DNA of 64,000 bases from Actinomyces wuliandei (GCF_004010955.1 NZ_CP025227.1:1674001-1738000), one strand, 5' to 3'; counted from the stretch's first letter, positions 1-7,519 are shown. Notes: generated by a model from the letters alone, not told the origin. Program-made: numbers and translations.

Positions 1-565
1 AGACAGAACACCCACACCACACACCAACAGGACACACAGAACCACCAGAACCAGCCAGACACACAGCACACCCACAGCCGGGACACGACCCCAGCGAGCC
101 AGACCCCAGCCCCAGGACTGGTCCGACCCCGCCACCCGCCAGGCCTGGTACGACTCCATGAGGACCCAGCGCAACCCTCCAAGCACCGAGGCCTACCGCT
201 ACCAGCACCGCGTCCTGGGCACCGACGTCGAGCGGGAGCTCGTCGCCGACGACGGGACGACCAAGGTCATGGCTGACGCCGTCCTGCCCGACGGGACCGC
301 CTACGCCGCCTACGACGCCAAGCACACCAGCGGCGGGCCGACCTCCATGTACGAGGGAAGAAGGCCCCCGGCGATCCAGGACATGCTCATGGGGCGCTTC
401 GACAGGGAGATGGAGCGCTACGGTGAGGTCATCGCCTCCCGGGGCAACCCCGTGACCCGCCTGGTCGTGGTCACCAACACCCCCCGCGCCCAGGCCTACC
501 TCACCCAGCGCGTCCAGGCCCTCCTGGGACCAGACGCACCCGTCGAGGTCCGCTACGCCCCCTGA
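1..565 (+). CDS. C-terminal part of a polymorphic toxin, PD-(D/E)XK-like nuclease tip (partial)
   Basis: The reading frame is open to the left edge, so this is the tail of a larger gene; the ATG at 158 is internal. A Thr/Pro/Arg-rich linker (first ~40 visible codons) leads into a compact domain starting near DWSDPATRQAWYDSM. The stretch MADAVLPDG...AYDAKHTSGG, followed by a helix rich in Arg and Glu and the strand LVVVTNT, has the D...(D/E)xK pattern of restriction-endonuclease-fold toxin domains. By analogy the C-terminal tip would cut nucleic acid in rival cells after export. The next gene, 49 bases downstream, is the expected immunity gene. The last ~30 codons are repeated at 1231-1324. 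The exact Tox-REase family cannot be named from sequence reading alone, and the secretion domain lies outside the window. Confidence 0.6.
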   Translation, partial: DRTPTPHTNRTHRTTRTSQTHSTPTAGTRPQRARPQPQDWSDPATRQAWYDSMRTQRNPPSTEAYRYQHRVLGTDVERELVADDGTTKVMADAVLPDGTAYAAYDAKHTSGGPTSMYEGRRPPAIQDMLMGRFDREMERYGEVIASRGNPVTRLVVVTNTPRAQAYLTQRVQALLGPDAPVEVRYAP

Positions 566-1037
566 CCCCCGTACAACCCGACCCAGCCGCAACCAGCAGA
601 GAGCGAGGACCACCATGGGAGTTGACCACATGGTCGTGGCCATGGACCCGGCCCAGCAGATGATCGACGCCGAGGCCTTCCTCCAGGCCGCCCAGCGCAG
701 GTGGCCCGGGTGCCAGGCCGTCACCGAGGACCCGGCCCGCCTCATCAGCGACGCAACCGCCAACATCTCCCCACCCGACGCCCCCCCGTTCACCGTGGCC
801 CACTTCCCCCACAACCGGATGGTCTCCACCGACGCCGACCCCCAGGTCGCTGCCGAGGTCGCCGCCTGGGTACGCCACCTCCACCCCGACCCCGGCCTCG
901 TCCTGTGGTACACCGACGAGGGCTTCACCGGCCACACCGTCCTGACCCCCGGCATCACCCCCACCCAGGTCAACCAGCAGTGGGTCGACCACAACGACCA
1001 CGACCCCGAGAACGAGTACCCCCACTACTTCCACTAA
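472..1037 (+). repeat. Direct repeat copy A (toxin 3' end + immunity gene)
   Basis: This segment, beginning at caccaacacc inside the toxin and running through the immunity stop codon, is repeated at 1231-1807. The toxin-stop offset between copies is 759 bases and the immunity-start offset is 772 bases. The 13-base difference is a small tandem duplication in the leader of copy B. Confidence 0.85.
615..1037 (+). CDS. Candidate immunity protein for the upstream toxin
   Basis: The product is 140 residues, small, acidic and cytosolic, with no signal peptide or membrane segment. It follows the toxin tail directly behind a good ribosome binding site (AGAGAGCGAGG, 615 ATG). The order toxin tip then small acidic ORF, plus duplication of this gene at 1387-1807, is the usual layout of polymorphic toxin/immunity loci, and the role is inferred from that. 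Visible features are an N-terminal helix (AEAFLQAAQRRWPG), a central FTVAHFPHNRMVSTDAD strand region, and an aromatic, acidic C-terminus ending DPENEYPHYFH. I do not recognise the family. The alternative is an unrelated hypothetical protein, but the duplication together with the toxin end argues against it. Confidence 0.6.
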   Translation: MGVDHMVVAMDPAQQMIDAEAFLQAAQRRWPGCQAVTEDPARLISDATANISPPDAPPFTVAHFPHNRMVSTDADPQVAAEVAAWVRHLHPDPGLVLWYTDEGFTGHTVLTPGITPTQVNQQWVDHNDHDPENEYPHYFH

Positions 1038-1105
1038 CACCCACACACCACCCCAGACAGCCCGGCAGCCAGACCAGCGCCACAACCCGGACCCCCACCC
1101 CAACC

Positions 1106-1324
1106 AGCCCAGGCGGTCCGGGTGGTGGGTGGCTGGCGGGCGTGCTGGACGCGCTGGGGTCGTGGTGGCAGTCCCTGCCGCCCCTGGAGCAGGGCCTGCT
1201 CATGGTCGCCCTGGGCGCGGCCGTGGGCGCCACCAACACCCCCCGCGCCCAGGCCTACCTCACCCAGCGCGTCCAGGCCCTCCTGGGACCAGACGCACCC
1301 GTCGAGGTCCGCTACGCCCCCTGA
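1106..1324 (+). pseudogene. Remnant of a second toxin gene (hydrophobic segment fused to last 30 codons)
   Basis: In this frame a Pro/Gly-rich stretch and a hydrophobic helix (GVLDALGSWWQSLPPLEQGL and following LLMVALGAAVGA) run straight into the final 30 residues of the toxin (TNTPRAQAYLTQRV...), identical to codons 473-565. The catalytic part of the toxin tip is missing and there is no convincing start codon with a ribosome binding site. The simplest reading is a deleted toxin cassette whose upstream membrane-like segment was joined to the last bases of the toxin, by recombination between tandem cassettes. The hydrophobic piece probably resembles the part of the full-length toxin that lies left of the window. 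Confidence 0.65.
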
Positions 1325-1807
1325 CCCCCGTACAACCCGACCCAGCCGCAACCACCAGCCGCAACCAGCAGAGAGCGAGGACCACCATGGGAGTTGACCA
1401 CATGGTCGTGGCCATGGACCCGGCCCAGCAGATGATCGACGCCGAGGCCTTCCTCCAGGCCGCCCAGCACCGGTGGCCCGGGTGCCAGGCCGTCACCGAG
1501 GACCCGGCCCGCCACATCACCGACGCCGCAGTCGTCTCCCCACCAGACGCCCCCCCCGTTCACCGTGGCCCACTTCCCCCACAACCGGATGGTCTCCACC
1601 GACGCCGACCCCCAGGTCGCTGCCGAGGTCGCCGCCTGGGTACGCCACCTCCACCCCGACCCCGGCCTCGTCCTGTGGTACACCGACGAGGGCTTCACCG
1701 GCCACACCGTCCTGACCCCCGGCATCACCCCCACCCAGATAGACCACCAGTGGGTCGACCACAACGACCACGACCCCGAGAAGGACTACCCCCACTACTT
1801 CCACTAA
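1231..1807 (+). repeat. Direct repeat copy B (toxin 3' end + immunity gene)
   Basis: Second copy of the segment at 472-1037. It has a 13-base tandem insertion (ccaccagccgcaa) in the toxin-immunity spacer, one codon deleted, and one C inserted in the poly-C tract of the immunity gene. The bases after both stop codons start alike (cacccacacacc) and then diverge, marking the right edge of the duplication. Confidence 0.85.
1387..1807 (+). pseudogene. Second copy of the immunity gene, frameshifted in a C tract
   Basis: It starts like the intact copy (MGVDHMVVAMDPAQQMIDAE), with the same leader and ribosome binding site. It diverges at a C run of eight bases near 1550-1557; the intact copy has seven at the matching place. 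The extra base shifts the frame, and the original frame resumes as 1565-1807 (AHFPHNRMVSTDAD ... KDYPHYFH). One codon is also missing just before the tract, and several substitutions (QRRWPG to QHRWPG, QVNQQ to QIDHQ, EN to KD) show real divergence rather than an assembly duplicate. It may be dead, or expressed by slippage at the C run; a sequencing error in the homopolymer is the third option. Confidence 0.75.
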
Positions 1808-1927
1808 CACCCACACACCCCCGGCCTCCACCCTGAGCGGATGCGCTGACCCAGCCCCACGTCCCGGGCCGAGCCCCACCCCGACCAGCCCAGGCAGGAC
1901 GACGACAGGAGAGGAGTAGCCACACTG

Positions 1928-2317
1928 ATGAGGAAGCTCGTCACCTGGGACGTCGACGCCAGGTTCGGGCTCAGCGAGATGTTCACTCTCCCACAGACCC
2001 CGGAGACCATCGCCGACGAGATCACCCAGAGCCTGACCGTGCCCACCTACCTGGCTCCGGGGGCCTACTTCTCCCTGGGGGTGCGCCCCCTTCCCGAGGG
2101 CATGGCAGACCCTGAGGACCTGCCCCAGGACCACCCCTACCAGCACACCTACGAGCCAGGAACGGCCGGGGCCGTCCCAGGCGCTAGGCTGGGAGCCACT
2201 GCTCGTCCCGTGAGGTGCCCATGTCCTTCAACCGCGACATCAAAATCGACCCGAACCGCGTCTCCACCCGCTCCGGCGGCAGGCGTGGGGCAGTCATCGG
2301 TGGCGGGTCGGTCCTGA
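1928..2317 (+). CDS. Hypothetical protein, probably truncated orphan
   Basis: An ATG at 1928 lies ~12 bases after a purine-rich GGAGAGGAG. The first ~78 codons (MRKLVTWDVDARFGLSEMF ... LPQDHPYQHTYEPG) read like a small soluble protein, perhaps another immunity-type orphan. No stop occurs before the next gene, and the frame runs ~100 bases into ypfJ, giving an Arg/Pro/Ser-rich tail (PCPSTATSKSTRTAS...) typical of a wrong frame. I therefore think the real 3' end was lost when the toxin region was rearranged next to ypfJ. No family recognised. It could also be a shadow ORF, but the ribosome binding site and the non-shadow composition of the N-terminus favour a real remnant. Confidence 0.35.
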   Translation: MRKLVTWDVDARFGLSEMFTLPQTPETIADEITQSLTVPTYLAPGAYFSLGVRPLPEGMADPEDLPQDHPYQHTYEPGTAGAVPGARLGATARPVRCPCPSTATSKSTRTASPPAPAAGVGQSSVAGRS

Positions 2318-3126
2318 CCGTCGTGGCGCTCATGCTCGTCTCCCAGCTCACCGGTATCGACCTCACTGCCCTGCTGGGCTCCCAGCAGGGCACGACGGGG
2401 GTCTCCACCTCCTCCACGATCGACACCTCGGTGTGCACGGACGGGGCCAGCGCCAACGAGTACACCCAGTGCCGCATGATTGCGACCGCGGAGTCCCTGG
2501 ACGCCGTGTGGGGCTCGCAGCTGCCAGCCCAGGCGGGCCAGGGCTACCGCCAGCCCCAGTTCGTCCTGTGGGACGGCTCCTCCGTCAGCTCGGCCTGCGG
2601 CACCGCCTCCAGCGCCGTCGGCCCCTTCTACTGCTCCGGGGACGAGACCGTCTACCTGGACATGAGCTTCTTCACCGACATGGAGCGGACCCTGGGTGCC
2701 CAGGACACGCCCCTGGCTGAGGAGTACATCGTCGCCCATGAGTTCGGCCACCACGTCCAGCACCTGACCGGGAGCATGTCCGCTGCGGACCGCTCCGGGA
2801 CAGGTGCGACCTCGGACTCGGTGCGTCTGGAGCTCCAGGCCGACTGCTACGCGGGTGTGTGGGTCAGCCACGCCGCGACCACCCCGGACCCGGATACCGG
2901 CGAGCCCTTCCTGGTCACGCCCTCCTCCGCCGAGATCCGCACGGCGATCAACGCCGCCGAGTCCGTGGGGGACGACCACATCCAGCAGCGCAGCTCGGGG
3001 TCGGTGGACTCTGACTCCTGGACCCACGGCTCCTCCGAGCAGCGCGTGCGCTGGTTCTCCACGGGCATGGAGCACGGGAGCGTGGCAGCCTGTGACACCT
3101 TCTCAGTCAGCCCTGACCGACTGTGA
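2221..3126 (+). CDS. ypfJ: Neutral zinc metallopeptidase (YpfJ family)
   Basis: The 301-residue protein has a single N-terminal membrane segment (about residues 27-46, GAVIGGGSVLTVVALMLVS) and an extracytoplasmic domain. The zinc motif HEFGH is at about residue 178, followed by a downstream metal ligand in RLELQADCYAG. These are the hallmarks of the YpfJ/putative neutral zinc metallopeptidase family; the substrate is not known. Paired Cys residues (C76, C85, C125, C139) may form disulfides outside the cell. The ATG at 2221 is chosen over the in-frame GTG at 2215 because GTGAGG just upstream makes a reasonable ribosome binding site. A TAGGCT hexamer at 2185-2190 is a plausible -10. It stands alone, in the direction of the flavodoxin gene. 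Confidence 0.85.
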   Translation: MSFNRDIKIDPNRVSTRSGGRRGAVIGGGSVLTVVALMLVSQLTGIDLTALLGSQQGTTGVSTSSTIDTSVCTDGASANEYTQCRMIATAESLDAVWGSQLPAQAGQGYRQPQFVLWDGSSVSSACGTASSAVGPFYCSGDETVYLDMSFFTDMERTLGAQDTPLAEEYIVAHEFGHHVQHLTGSMSAADRSGTGATSDSVRLELQADCYAGVWVSHAATTPDPDTGEPFLVTPSSAEIRTAINAAESVGDDHIQQRSSGSVDSDSWTHGSSEQRVRWFSTGMEHGSVAACDTFSVSPDRL

Positions 3127-3285
3127 GCGGCCCTTGGCCAACTCTGACCAGCCTGACTGGCTCCAGGCGCCCCTGACGCCTCTGCGCGGCAGCCCGCGCC
3201 AACCCGCGACAACGCTCTGTTTACCTTGACGGCCGCCCTGCCACCGCGCTGAGGGAGTCCTCACCAGCCGGACGCTGGGGCCCGC

Positions 3286-3316
3286 TTGCGTATGACGCTG
3301 CGTCACACCTTAGGCT
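3286..3316 (+). promoter_or_regulatory. MerR-style promoter of the flavodoxin gene, with TGACG-N3-CGTCA palindrome
   Basis: The -35 TTGCGT (3286-3291) and -10 TAGGCT (3311-3316) are 19 bases apart, the long spacer typical of MerR-controlled promoters. The spacer holds the perfect palindrome TGACG-CTG-CGTCA (3293-3305), one base after the -35 and five before the -10. The geometry is identical to the promoter of the intact merR gene at 48175-48205. The -10 ends six bases before the ATG at 3323, so the mRNA is probably leaderless. Confidence 0.6.
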
Positions 3317-3322
3317 GTGCTC

Positions 3323-3898
3323 ATGACATCTCACTCCGCCCCCAGTACCACCAGCGTCACCAGGAAGCAGCCCAGGGACCACACCGGCACAGCCCTCGTC
3401 GTCGAGTCCTGCTTCGGCGCCACCAGGACCATCGCCGAGGCCGTTGCCGCCGGGCTGAGAGACGTCGGTGCTCACGCCCAGGTGGTCGAGGCCCGGGTGC
3501 CCACCGGCCTTCCCGCCCGGCTCGACCTGCTTGTCCTGGGGGCACCCACCCACAACCGGGGGCTGCCTACGACGGCCACACGCAGCCAGGCGCACAAGCA
3601 GGCGGGGACGACGCCACCAGCCAGCGGGATACGTGAGTGGCTAGAGGGCACGGCAGTCCCCTCCTACCTGCCTGTGGCTGCTTTCGACACCGTCACCTCC
3701 AGGGGCTGGCTGAGCGGCTCAGCGGCCAGGGCGATCGCCAGGTCCCTGCGGCGCGGCCAGGGTCGGCAGACCTCGGCGGCGAGGAGCTTCGTGGTCAGGT
3801 CGGCTCAAGGTCCCCTGGCTGACGGTGAGGAGGCGGCTGCCCGCACCTGGGGGCGCGCACTGGCTGCTGCTCTGGGCAACCGGGCCACAGCCCGGTGA
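3323..3898 (+). CDS. Flavodoxin-like protein
   Basis: The 191-residue protein opens with a ~25-residue Ser/Thr-rich lead, then a flavodoxin-type fold: strand TALVVESCFGATRTIAEAVA with the phosphate-binding loop, then LDLLVLGAPTHNRGLP, the usual second FMN-contact loop. It is probably an FMN-binding electron carrier or sensor in the cytoplasm. The ATG at 3323 is chosen over an in-frame GTG at 3317 because there is no ribosome binding site and the -10 lies exactly six bases upstream. The promoter has a MerR-type operator, and a broken merR gene follows 78 bases downstream on the same strand, so the pair was probably a regulator/target unit. Substrate or partner unknown. Confidence 0.65.
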   Translation: MTSHSAPSTTSVTRKQPRDHTGTALVVESCFGATRTIAEAVAAGLRDVGAHAQVVEARVPTGLPARLDLLVLGAPTHNRGLPTTATRSQAHKQAGTTPPASGIREWLEGTAVPSYLPVAAFDTVTSRGWLSGSAARAIARSLRRGQGRQTSAARSFVVRSAQGPLADGEEAAARTWGRALAAALGNRATAR

Positions 3899-3976
3899 CG
3901 GCGGGGCCGCGGGCGCCTATGGTGGAGCCATTGCCGTAGACCGGTCACCCGCCGCATCGAACGAGAGGCAGCCCGC

Positions 3977-4397
3977 ATGCGCGTCGCCGAGATCGCCCGA
4001 CTCACCGGCACCACTGTGCGCTACTACCACTCGCTGGGGCTGCTGCCGGTCCCGGCCGAGCGCGGCGGCTGGCGCGACTACGACCTGAGCCACCTCGCCC
4101 GCCTGTCCCGCATTCGCTGGCTGGTCCAGGCGGGTCCCGCTGGAGGCCGTGGCCAGGGTCCTGGAACCTTCCGACAGCGCTCCCGCCGACTGCCGCTCCC
4201 CCGCTCCTCCCACCATCAGGGCAGCGCACCCGGATGCGGGTGCGGCCGTGACTGACGACCTCGCCGCACGCGTGGACGTCGGTGCCCTCCGGTCCCTGTT
4301 TTGGCTCATCAGGAGCGCGGAGCCCGCCTACACCCGGGTCGCCGAGGCCATGGAGCCCCTGCTGGCTAAGGCGATCGCCCGCTGGCGCGGGCAGTGA
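3977..4397 (+). pseudogene. Broken MerR-family regulator
   Basis: It begins like the intact MerR at 48212: MRVAEIARLTGTT...YYHSLGLLPVP, then HLARLSRIRWLVQAG. Three residues are missing inside the helix-turn-helix (GTT-VRYYH against GTTPRAVRHYH in the intact paralogue). After codon ~54 one base is lost: the expected VPLEAVARVLEPS continues in another frame from ~4133 (ATG at 4149) to the stop at 4397, ending EPLLAKAIARWRGQ. The coiled-coil and effector region is much shorter than in the 282-residue paralogue. It is therefore an inactivated regulator, presumably once controlling the flavodoxin gene just upstream. Confidence 0.75.
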
Positions 4398-4449
4398 GCG
4401 CCGACGCGCAACAGGTCAGAGCCGGGGACCAGCAGAGGACCAGAAAACC

Positions 4450-4839
4450 TCAGACGTTGAAGCCCAGCGCGCGCAGCTGCTCGCGGCCCTCCGGGGTGAT
4501 CTTGTCCGGTCCCCACGGCGGCAGCCACACCCACTGGATACGCACCTGGTCAGCGATCCCGACCAGGACCTGCTGGGCCTGCTCCTCAATGACGTCGGTC
4601 AGCGGGCACGCGGCGGTCGTCAGTGTCATGTCCAAGACCACGGTGCCGTCCGGCTCGATCGACACACCGTAGAGCAGGCCCAGGTCAACCACGTTAATCC
4701 CCAGCTCGGGGTCAATGACGTCACGCAGCGCCTCCTCAACGGCAGCGACATCGACCTGTGAGGCCACAGGGGTCGGCTGGTGCTGGGCCGCCATGGGGTT
4801 GTCGGGCGGCGGTACCGCTGGCTTGTCACTCGTCATCAT
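4450..4839 (-). CDS. sufT: SufT-type iron-sulfur assembly factor (MIP18/DUF59)
   Basis: 129 residues. After a ~25-residue disordered Pro/Gln-rich lead comes a MIP18/DUF59 domain: VEEALRDVIDPELGINVVDLGLLYGV, then LTTAACPLTDVIEEQAQQVL with the conserved Cys of the family. It probably acts in maturation or transfer of Fe-S clusters made by the Suf machinery. It is the last gene of the suf operon, 65 bases after sufU, with a strong ribosome binding site (AGGAGGAG) before the ATGATG at 4839. No strong terminator hairpin was seen in the 52 bases separating it from the convergent merR remnant. Confidence 0.9.
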   Translation of the reverse strand: MMTSDKPAVPPPDNPMAAQHQPTPVASQVDVAAVEEALRDVIDPELGINVVDLGLLYGVSIEPDGTVVLDMTLTTAACPLTDVIEEQAQQVLVGIADQVRIQWVWLPPWGPDKITPEGREQLRALGFNV

Positions 4840-4904
4840 GTCTCCTCCTGTCAGCTCTTACCAGGTTCTTCCCAGGTTCTTCGTGGCCGGGAGCGGGTGG
4901 TCGG

Positions 4905-5399
4905 TTACCCGGCCTGGTCAGGGTCTGCCTGTGCCAGGTGCGCCGACAGGGAGGCACCCGTCCGGGCCAGGGCGTCCTTGAGCGCCATCCAGCCCAGGAG
5001 AGCACACTTGACGCGATTGGGGTACTTAGAGACCCCCTCGAAGGCAGCCGCGTCCTCAAGCCCGTCAAGAACCGCTTCGTCGACTCCCTGCCCCCGGGAG
5101 TGCATAAGGACAGAGAAGTCCCGTTCCAGCCTCGCCACGGCCTCCAGGTCCGCACCGTGGACCAGGTCGTGCATGACCGAGGCCGAGGCCTGGGAGATGG
5201 AGCAACCCTGTCCCTGCCACCCCAGGGAGACAATCACCCCGTCCTCCACACGCACACCAAGGTCGATCTCGTCGCCACAGGTCGGGTTGACCTGGTGGCT
5301 GGTGGCCTGCGCGTCCTCCGGGAGCCCCTCCCCGTGCCGCTCGCGGGAGTGGTCGAGGATGACCTGCTGGTAGAGACGGTCGAGCTCGTTCATGATCAC
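4905..5399 (-). CDS. sufU: SufU iron-sulfur assembly protein
   Basis: 164 residues of the IscU/SufU family. In actinobacteria and Firmicutes SufU is a zinc protein that takes sulfur from SufS. The zinc/active-site residues are visible: NPTCGDEIDLG (Cys and Asp), GQGCSISQASAS (Cys), and the third Cys in NRVKCALLGW, with the SufU-specific insertion between them. It overlaps the end of sufS by four bases (ATGA), so the two are translationally coupled as the SufS-SufU pair. An in-frame ATG two codons later (5393) is an alternative start. Confidence 0.95.
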   Translation of the reverse strand: MIMNELDRLYQQVILDHSRERHGEGLPEDAQATSHQVNPTCGDEIDLGVRVEDGVIVSLGWQGQGCSISQASASVMHDLVHGADLEAVARLERDFSVLMHSRGQGVDEAVLDGLEDAAAFEGVSKYPNRVKCALLGWMALKDALARTGASLSAHLAQADPDQAG

Positions 5400-6724
5400 C
5401 TCAGAAAATAGTCCCGGACAGTGCCGACGGCAGCGAGGAACCTGTCCACGTCCTCAGCACTGGTGCACGGCCCCAGGGACGCGCGGCAGGAGGCCCGGAC
5501 GCCGAAGTGCTCATGGAGAGGCTGGGCGCAGTGGTGGCCGGTACGCACCGCGACCCCCTCAGCGTCCAGGACCTGACCCACGTCGTGGGGGTGGACACCC
5601 TCGACGCTGAAGGCGACGACACCAAGACGCCCGTCCGTGCTGCGCGGGCCGATGACGTGGACCCCGTCAAGCCGCCCCATACCCTCCAGCAGACGCGCAG
5701 TGAGGCGGGACTCGGTAGCGCGCAGGCGGTCCATGCCCAGCTCGGCCAGGTATGTGACGGCCGCCTGCCAGCCTGCGGCCTGGGCCAGGGGCTGGCTGCC
5801 TGCCTCAAAGCGGGCGGGGCCACTCATGTAGGTGGAGGACTCCATGGAGACGTGCTCGATCATGGAACCACCGGTCAGGACCGGCGGCATGGCCTCTAGC
5901 AGCTCCTGGGTGGCCACCAGGGCGCCGATACCTGTGGGTCCCAGCATCTTGTGGCTGGACAGCACCATGGCGTCCACTCCGTCTGCGCTCAGGGAGGCGA
6001 AGTCCAGGGGCACGTGGGCCGCAGACTGGCAGGTGTCCAGGAGGACAAGCGCTCCCACCTGGCGAGCACGCGGCAGGATCTCCCCCACAGGGGTGAGCGC
6101 CCCGGTGACGTTGGAGGCGTGGGTCAGGGCCAGCACCCTGGTCCGCTCGGTCACGACGCCTGCGGAACCGGGGTCGATACGCCCCTCCTTGTCCAGGTCC
6201 AGCCAGCGCAGGACAGCCCCGGTCCGCGCACACAGCTCCTGCCAGGGCACCAAGTTGGCGTGGTGCTCGGCACGGGTGACCACGAGCTCGTCGCCCGGAC
6301 CCAGCGACAGCCTGCGTGCCGGGTCGGTACCAGCAGCCGACACCCCTCCACGCGCGGCGGGGCGGCCCAGGCTGGCGTGGCCGACTGCCAGTGCCAGGAG
6401 GTTGACCGCCTCCGTCGCGTTCTTGGTGAAGACCAGCTGGTCAGGACGGGCACCCACAAAGGCAGCGACCGCCGCACGAGCGTCCTCCCACACTGCTGTC
6501 GCCTCGTCAGCAAGCTGGTAGGTGGAGCGTCCGGCAGCCCCGTTGCTCATGCGGTAGTACCGTTGCTCGGCCTCCAGGACGACCGTCGGCTTCTGGCTGG
6601 TGGCAGCCCAGTCCAGGTAGGCCAGTGGCGCGCCGTTGCGGGCTGGACGCTCCAGGTAGGGAAAGTCGGCTCGCACACGGGCAAGCTCCTCCCGGTTCGT
6701 AGGAGTCGTGGCAGCGTGGGTCAT
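5396..6724 (-). CDS. sufS: Cysteine desulfurase SufS
   Basis: 442 residues of the class II cysteine desulfurase family. It removes sulfur from L-cysteine using pyridoxal phosphate and passes it to SufU. The PLP lysine is in VLSSHKMLGPTGIG (about residue 258), and the catalytic Cys is in GVRASCRASLG near the C-terminus. The N-terminal PYLERPARNG...YLDWAATSQKP matches the family, with a slightly long Gly/Ala-rich loop after GHASLGRPAARGG. The start at 6724 follows GGGAGG. It sits 45 bases after sufC and overlaps sufU. Confidence 0.95.
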   Translation of the reverse strand: MTHAATTPTNREELARVRADFPYLERPARNGAPLAYLDWAATSQKPTVVLEAEQRYYRMSNGAAGRSTYQLADEATAVWEDARAAVAAFVGARPDQLVFTKNATEAVNLLALAVGHASLGRPAARGGVSAAGTDPARRLSLGPGDELVVTRAEHHANLVPWQELCARTGAVLRWLDLDKEGRIDPGSAGVVTERTRVLALTHASNVTGALTPVGEILPRARQVGALVLLDTCQSAAHVPLDFASLSADGVDAMVLSSHKMLGPTGIGALVATQELLEAMPPVLTGGSMIEHVSMESSTYMSGPARFEAGSQPLAQAAGWQAAVTYLAELGMDRLRATESRLTARLLEGMGRLDGVHVIGPRSTDGRLGVVAFSVEGVHPHDVGQVLDAEGVAVRTGHHCAQPLHEHFGVRASCRASLGPCTSAEDVDRFLAAVGTVRDYFLR

Positions 6725-6769
6725 CAGGTGCCTCCCAGCAGGTGGGTCGCAGGTGTCGGGGCGTGCCGC

Positions 6770-7519
6770 CTAGGAGAGGAACCGGTCGTAGCCCTCTTCC
6801 TCCAGGCGGTCGGCCAGATCCGGCCCCCCCTGCTCGGCGACACGCCCGTCGACGAACACGTGGACGTGGCTTGGCTTGATGTAGCGCAGGATCCGGGTGT
6901 AATGGGTGATGAGGAGGAAGCCCGCGTCGGAGGAGCCGTGAAGACGGTTGACTCCCTCAGAGACCACGCGCAGCGCGTCCACGTCCAGGCCGGAGTCGGT
7001 CTCGTCCAGGACGGCGAAACGGGGCTTGAGCAGCTCCATCTGGAGGATCTCAAAACGCTTCTTCTCACCACCTGAGAACCCGGTGTTGACGTCGCGCTCA
7101 GAGAAGGCAGGGTCCATGCGCAGCCGCTCCATGGCGGTACCGACCTCGCCCACCCACTGGCGCACCTTGGGAGCCTGCCCGTCCAGGGCAGTCTTGGCGG
7201 TGCGCAGGAAGTTTGCCACCGTCACCCCGGGAACCTCCACCGGGTACTGCATAGCCAGGAACAGGCCTGCACGTGCCCGCTCGTCCACGCTCATCTCCAG
7301 CAGGTTGGCTCCGTCCAGGAGGACCTCGCCATCGGTGACCTCGTACTCGGGGTGACCGGCGATGGAGTAGGCCAGGGTGGACTTGCCCGACCCGTTGGGG
7401 CCCATGATCGCGTGGATCTCGCGGGAGTCGATCGACAGGTCCACGCCCTTGAGAATGGGCTTGGGACCGTCATTGGTCTCGACCTGGACGTGAAGGTTCT
7501 TGATGGTCAGGGTGCTCAT
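6770..7519 (-). CDS. sufC: Fe-S assembly ATPase SufC
   Basis: 249-residue ABC-type ATPase of the SufBCD scaffold. Walker A is GPNGSGKSTLAYSIAG, the signature is FSGGEKKRFEILQM, Walker B ends in AVLDETDSGLD (the SufC form with Thr after the catalytic Glu), and the switch region is LLITHYTRIL. It has no membrane partner; it works with SufB and SufD in the cytoplasm. 98 bases separate it from sufD. The ribosome binding site is weak (GAGAGAAC), so coupling to sufD may be loose. Confidence 0.97.
   Translation of the reverse strand: MSTLTIKNLHVQVETNDGPKPILKGVDLSIDSREIHAIMGPNGSGKSTLAYSIAGHPEYEVTDGEVLLDGANLLEMSVDERARAGLFLAMQYPVEVPGVTVANFLRTAKTALDGQAPKVRQWVGEVGTAMERLRMDPAFSERDVNTGFSGGEKKRFEILQMELLKPRFAVLDETDSGLDVDALRVVSEGVNRLHGSSDAGFLLITHYTRILRYIKPSHVHVFVDGRVAEQGGPDLADRLEEEGYDRFLS

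Noticed and set aside
501..2146. Long minus-strand open frames opposite the toxin/immunity region
   Set aside because: They are Gly/Val/Asp-rich mirror images of the real genes, have no ribosome binding sites, and repeat exactly with the duplication.
4905..5402. Separate regulatory ATG choice for sufU
   Set aside because: Both candidate starts (5399, 5393) differ by two residues only and have no functional consequence that can be seen.
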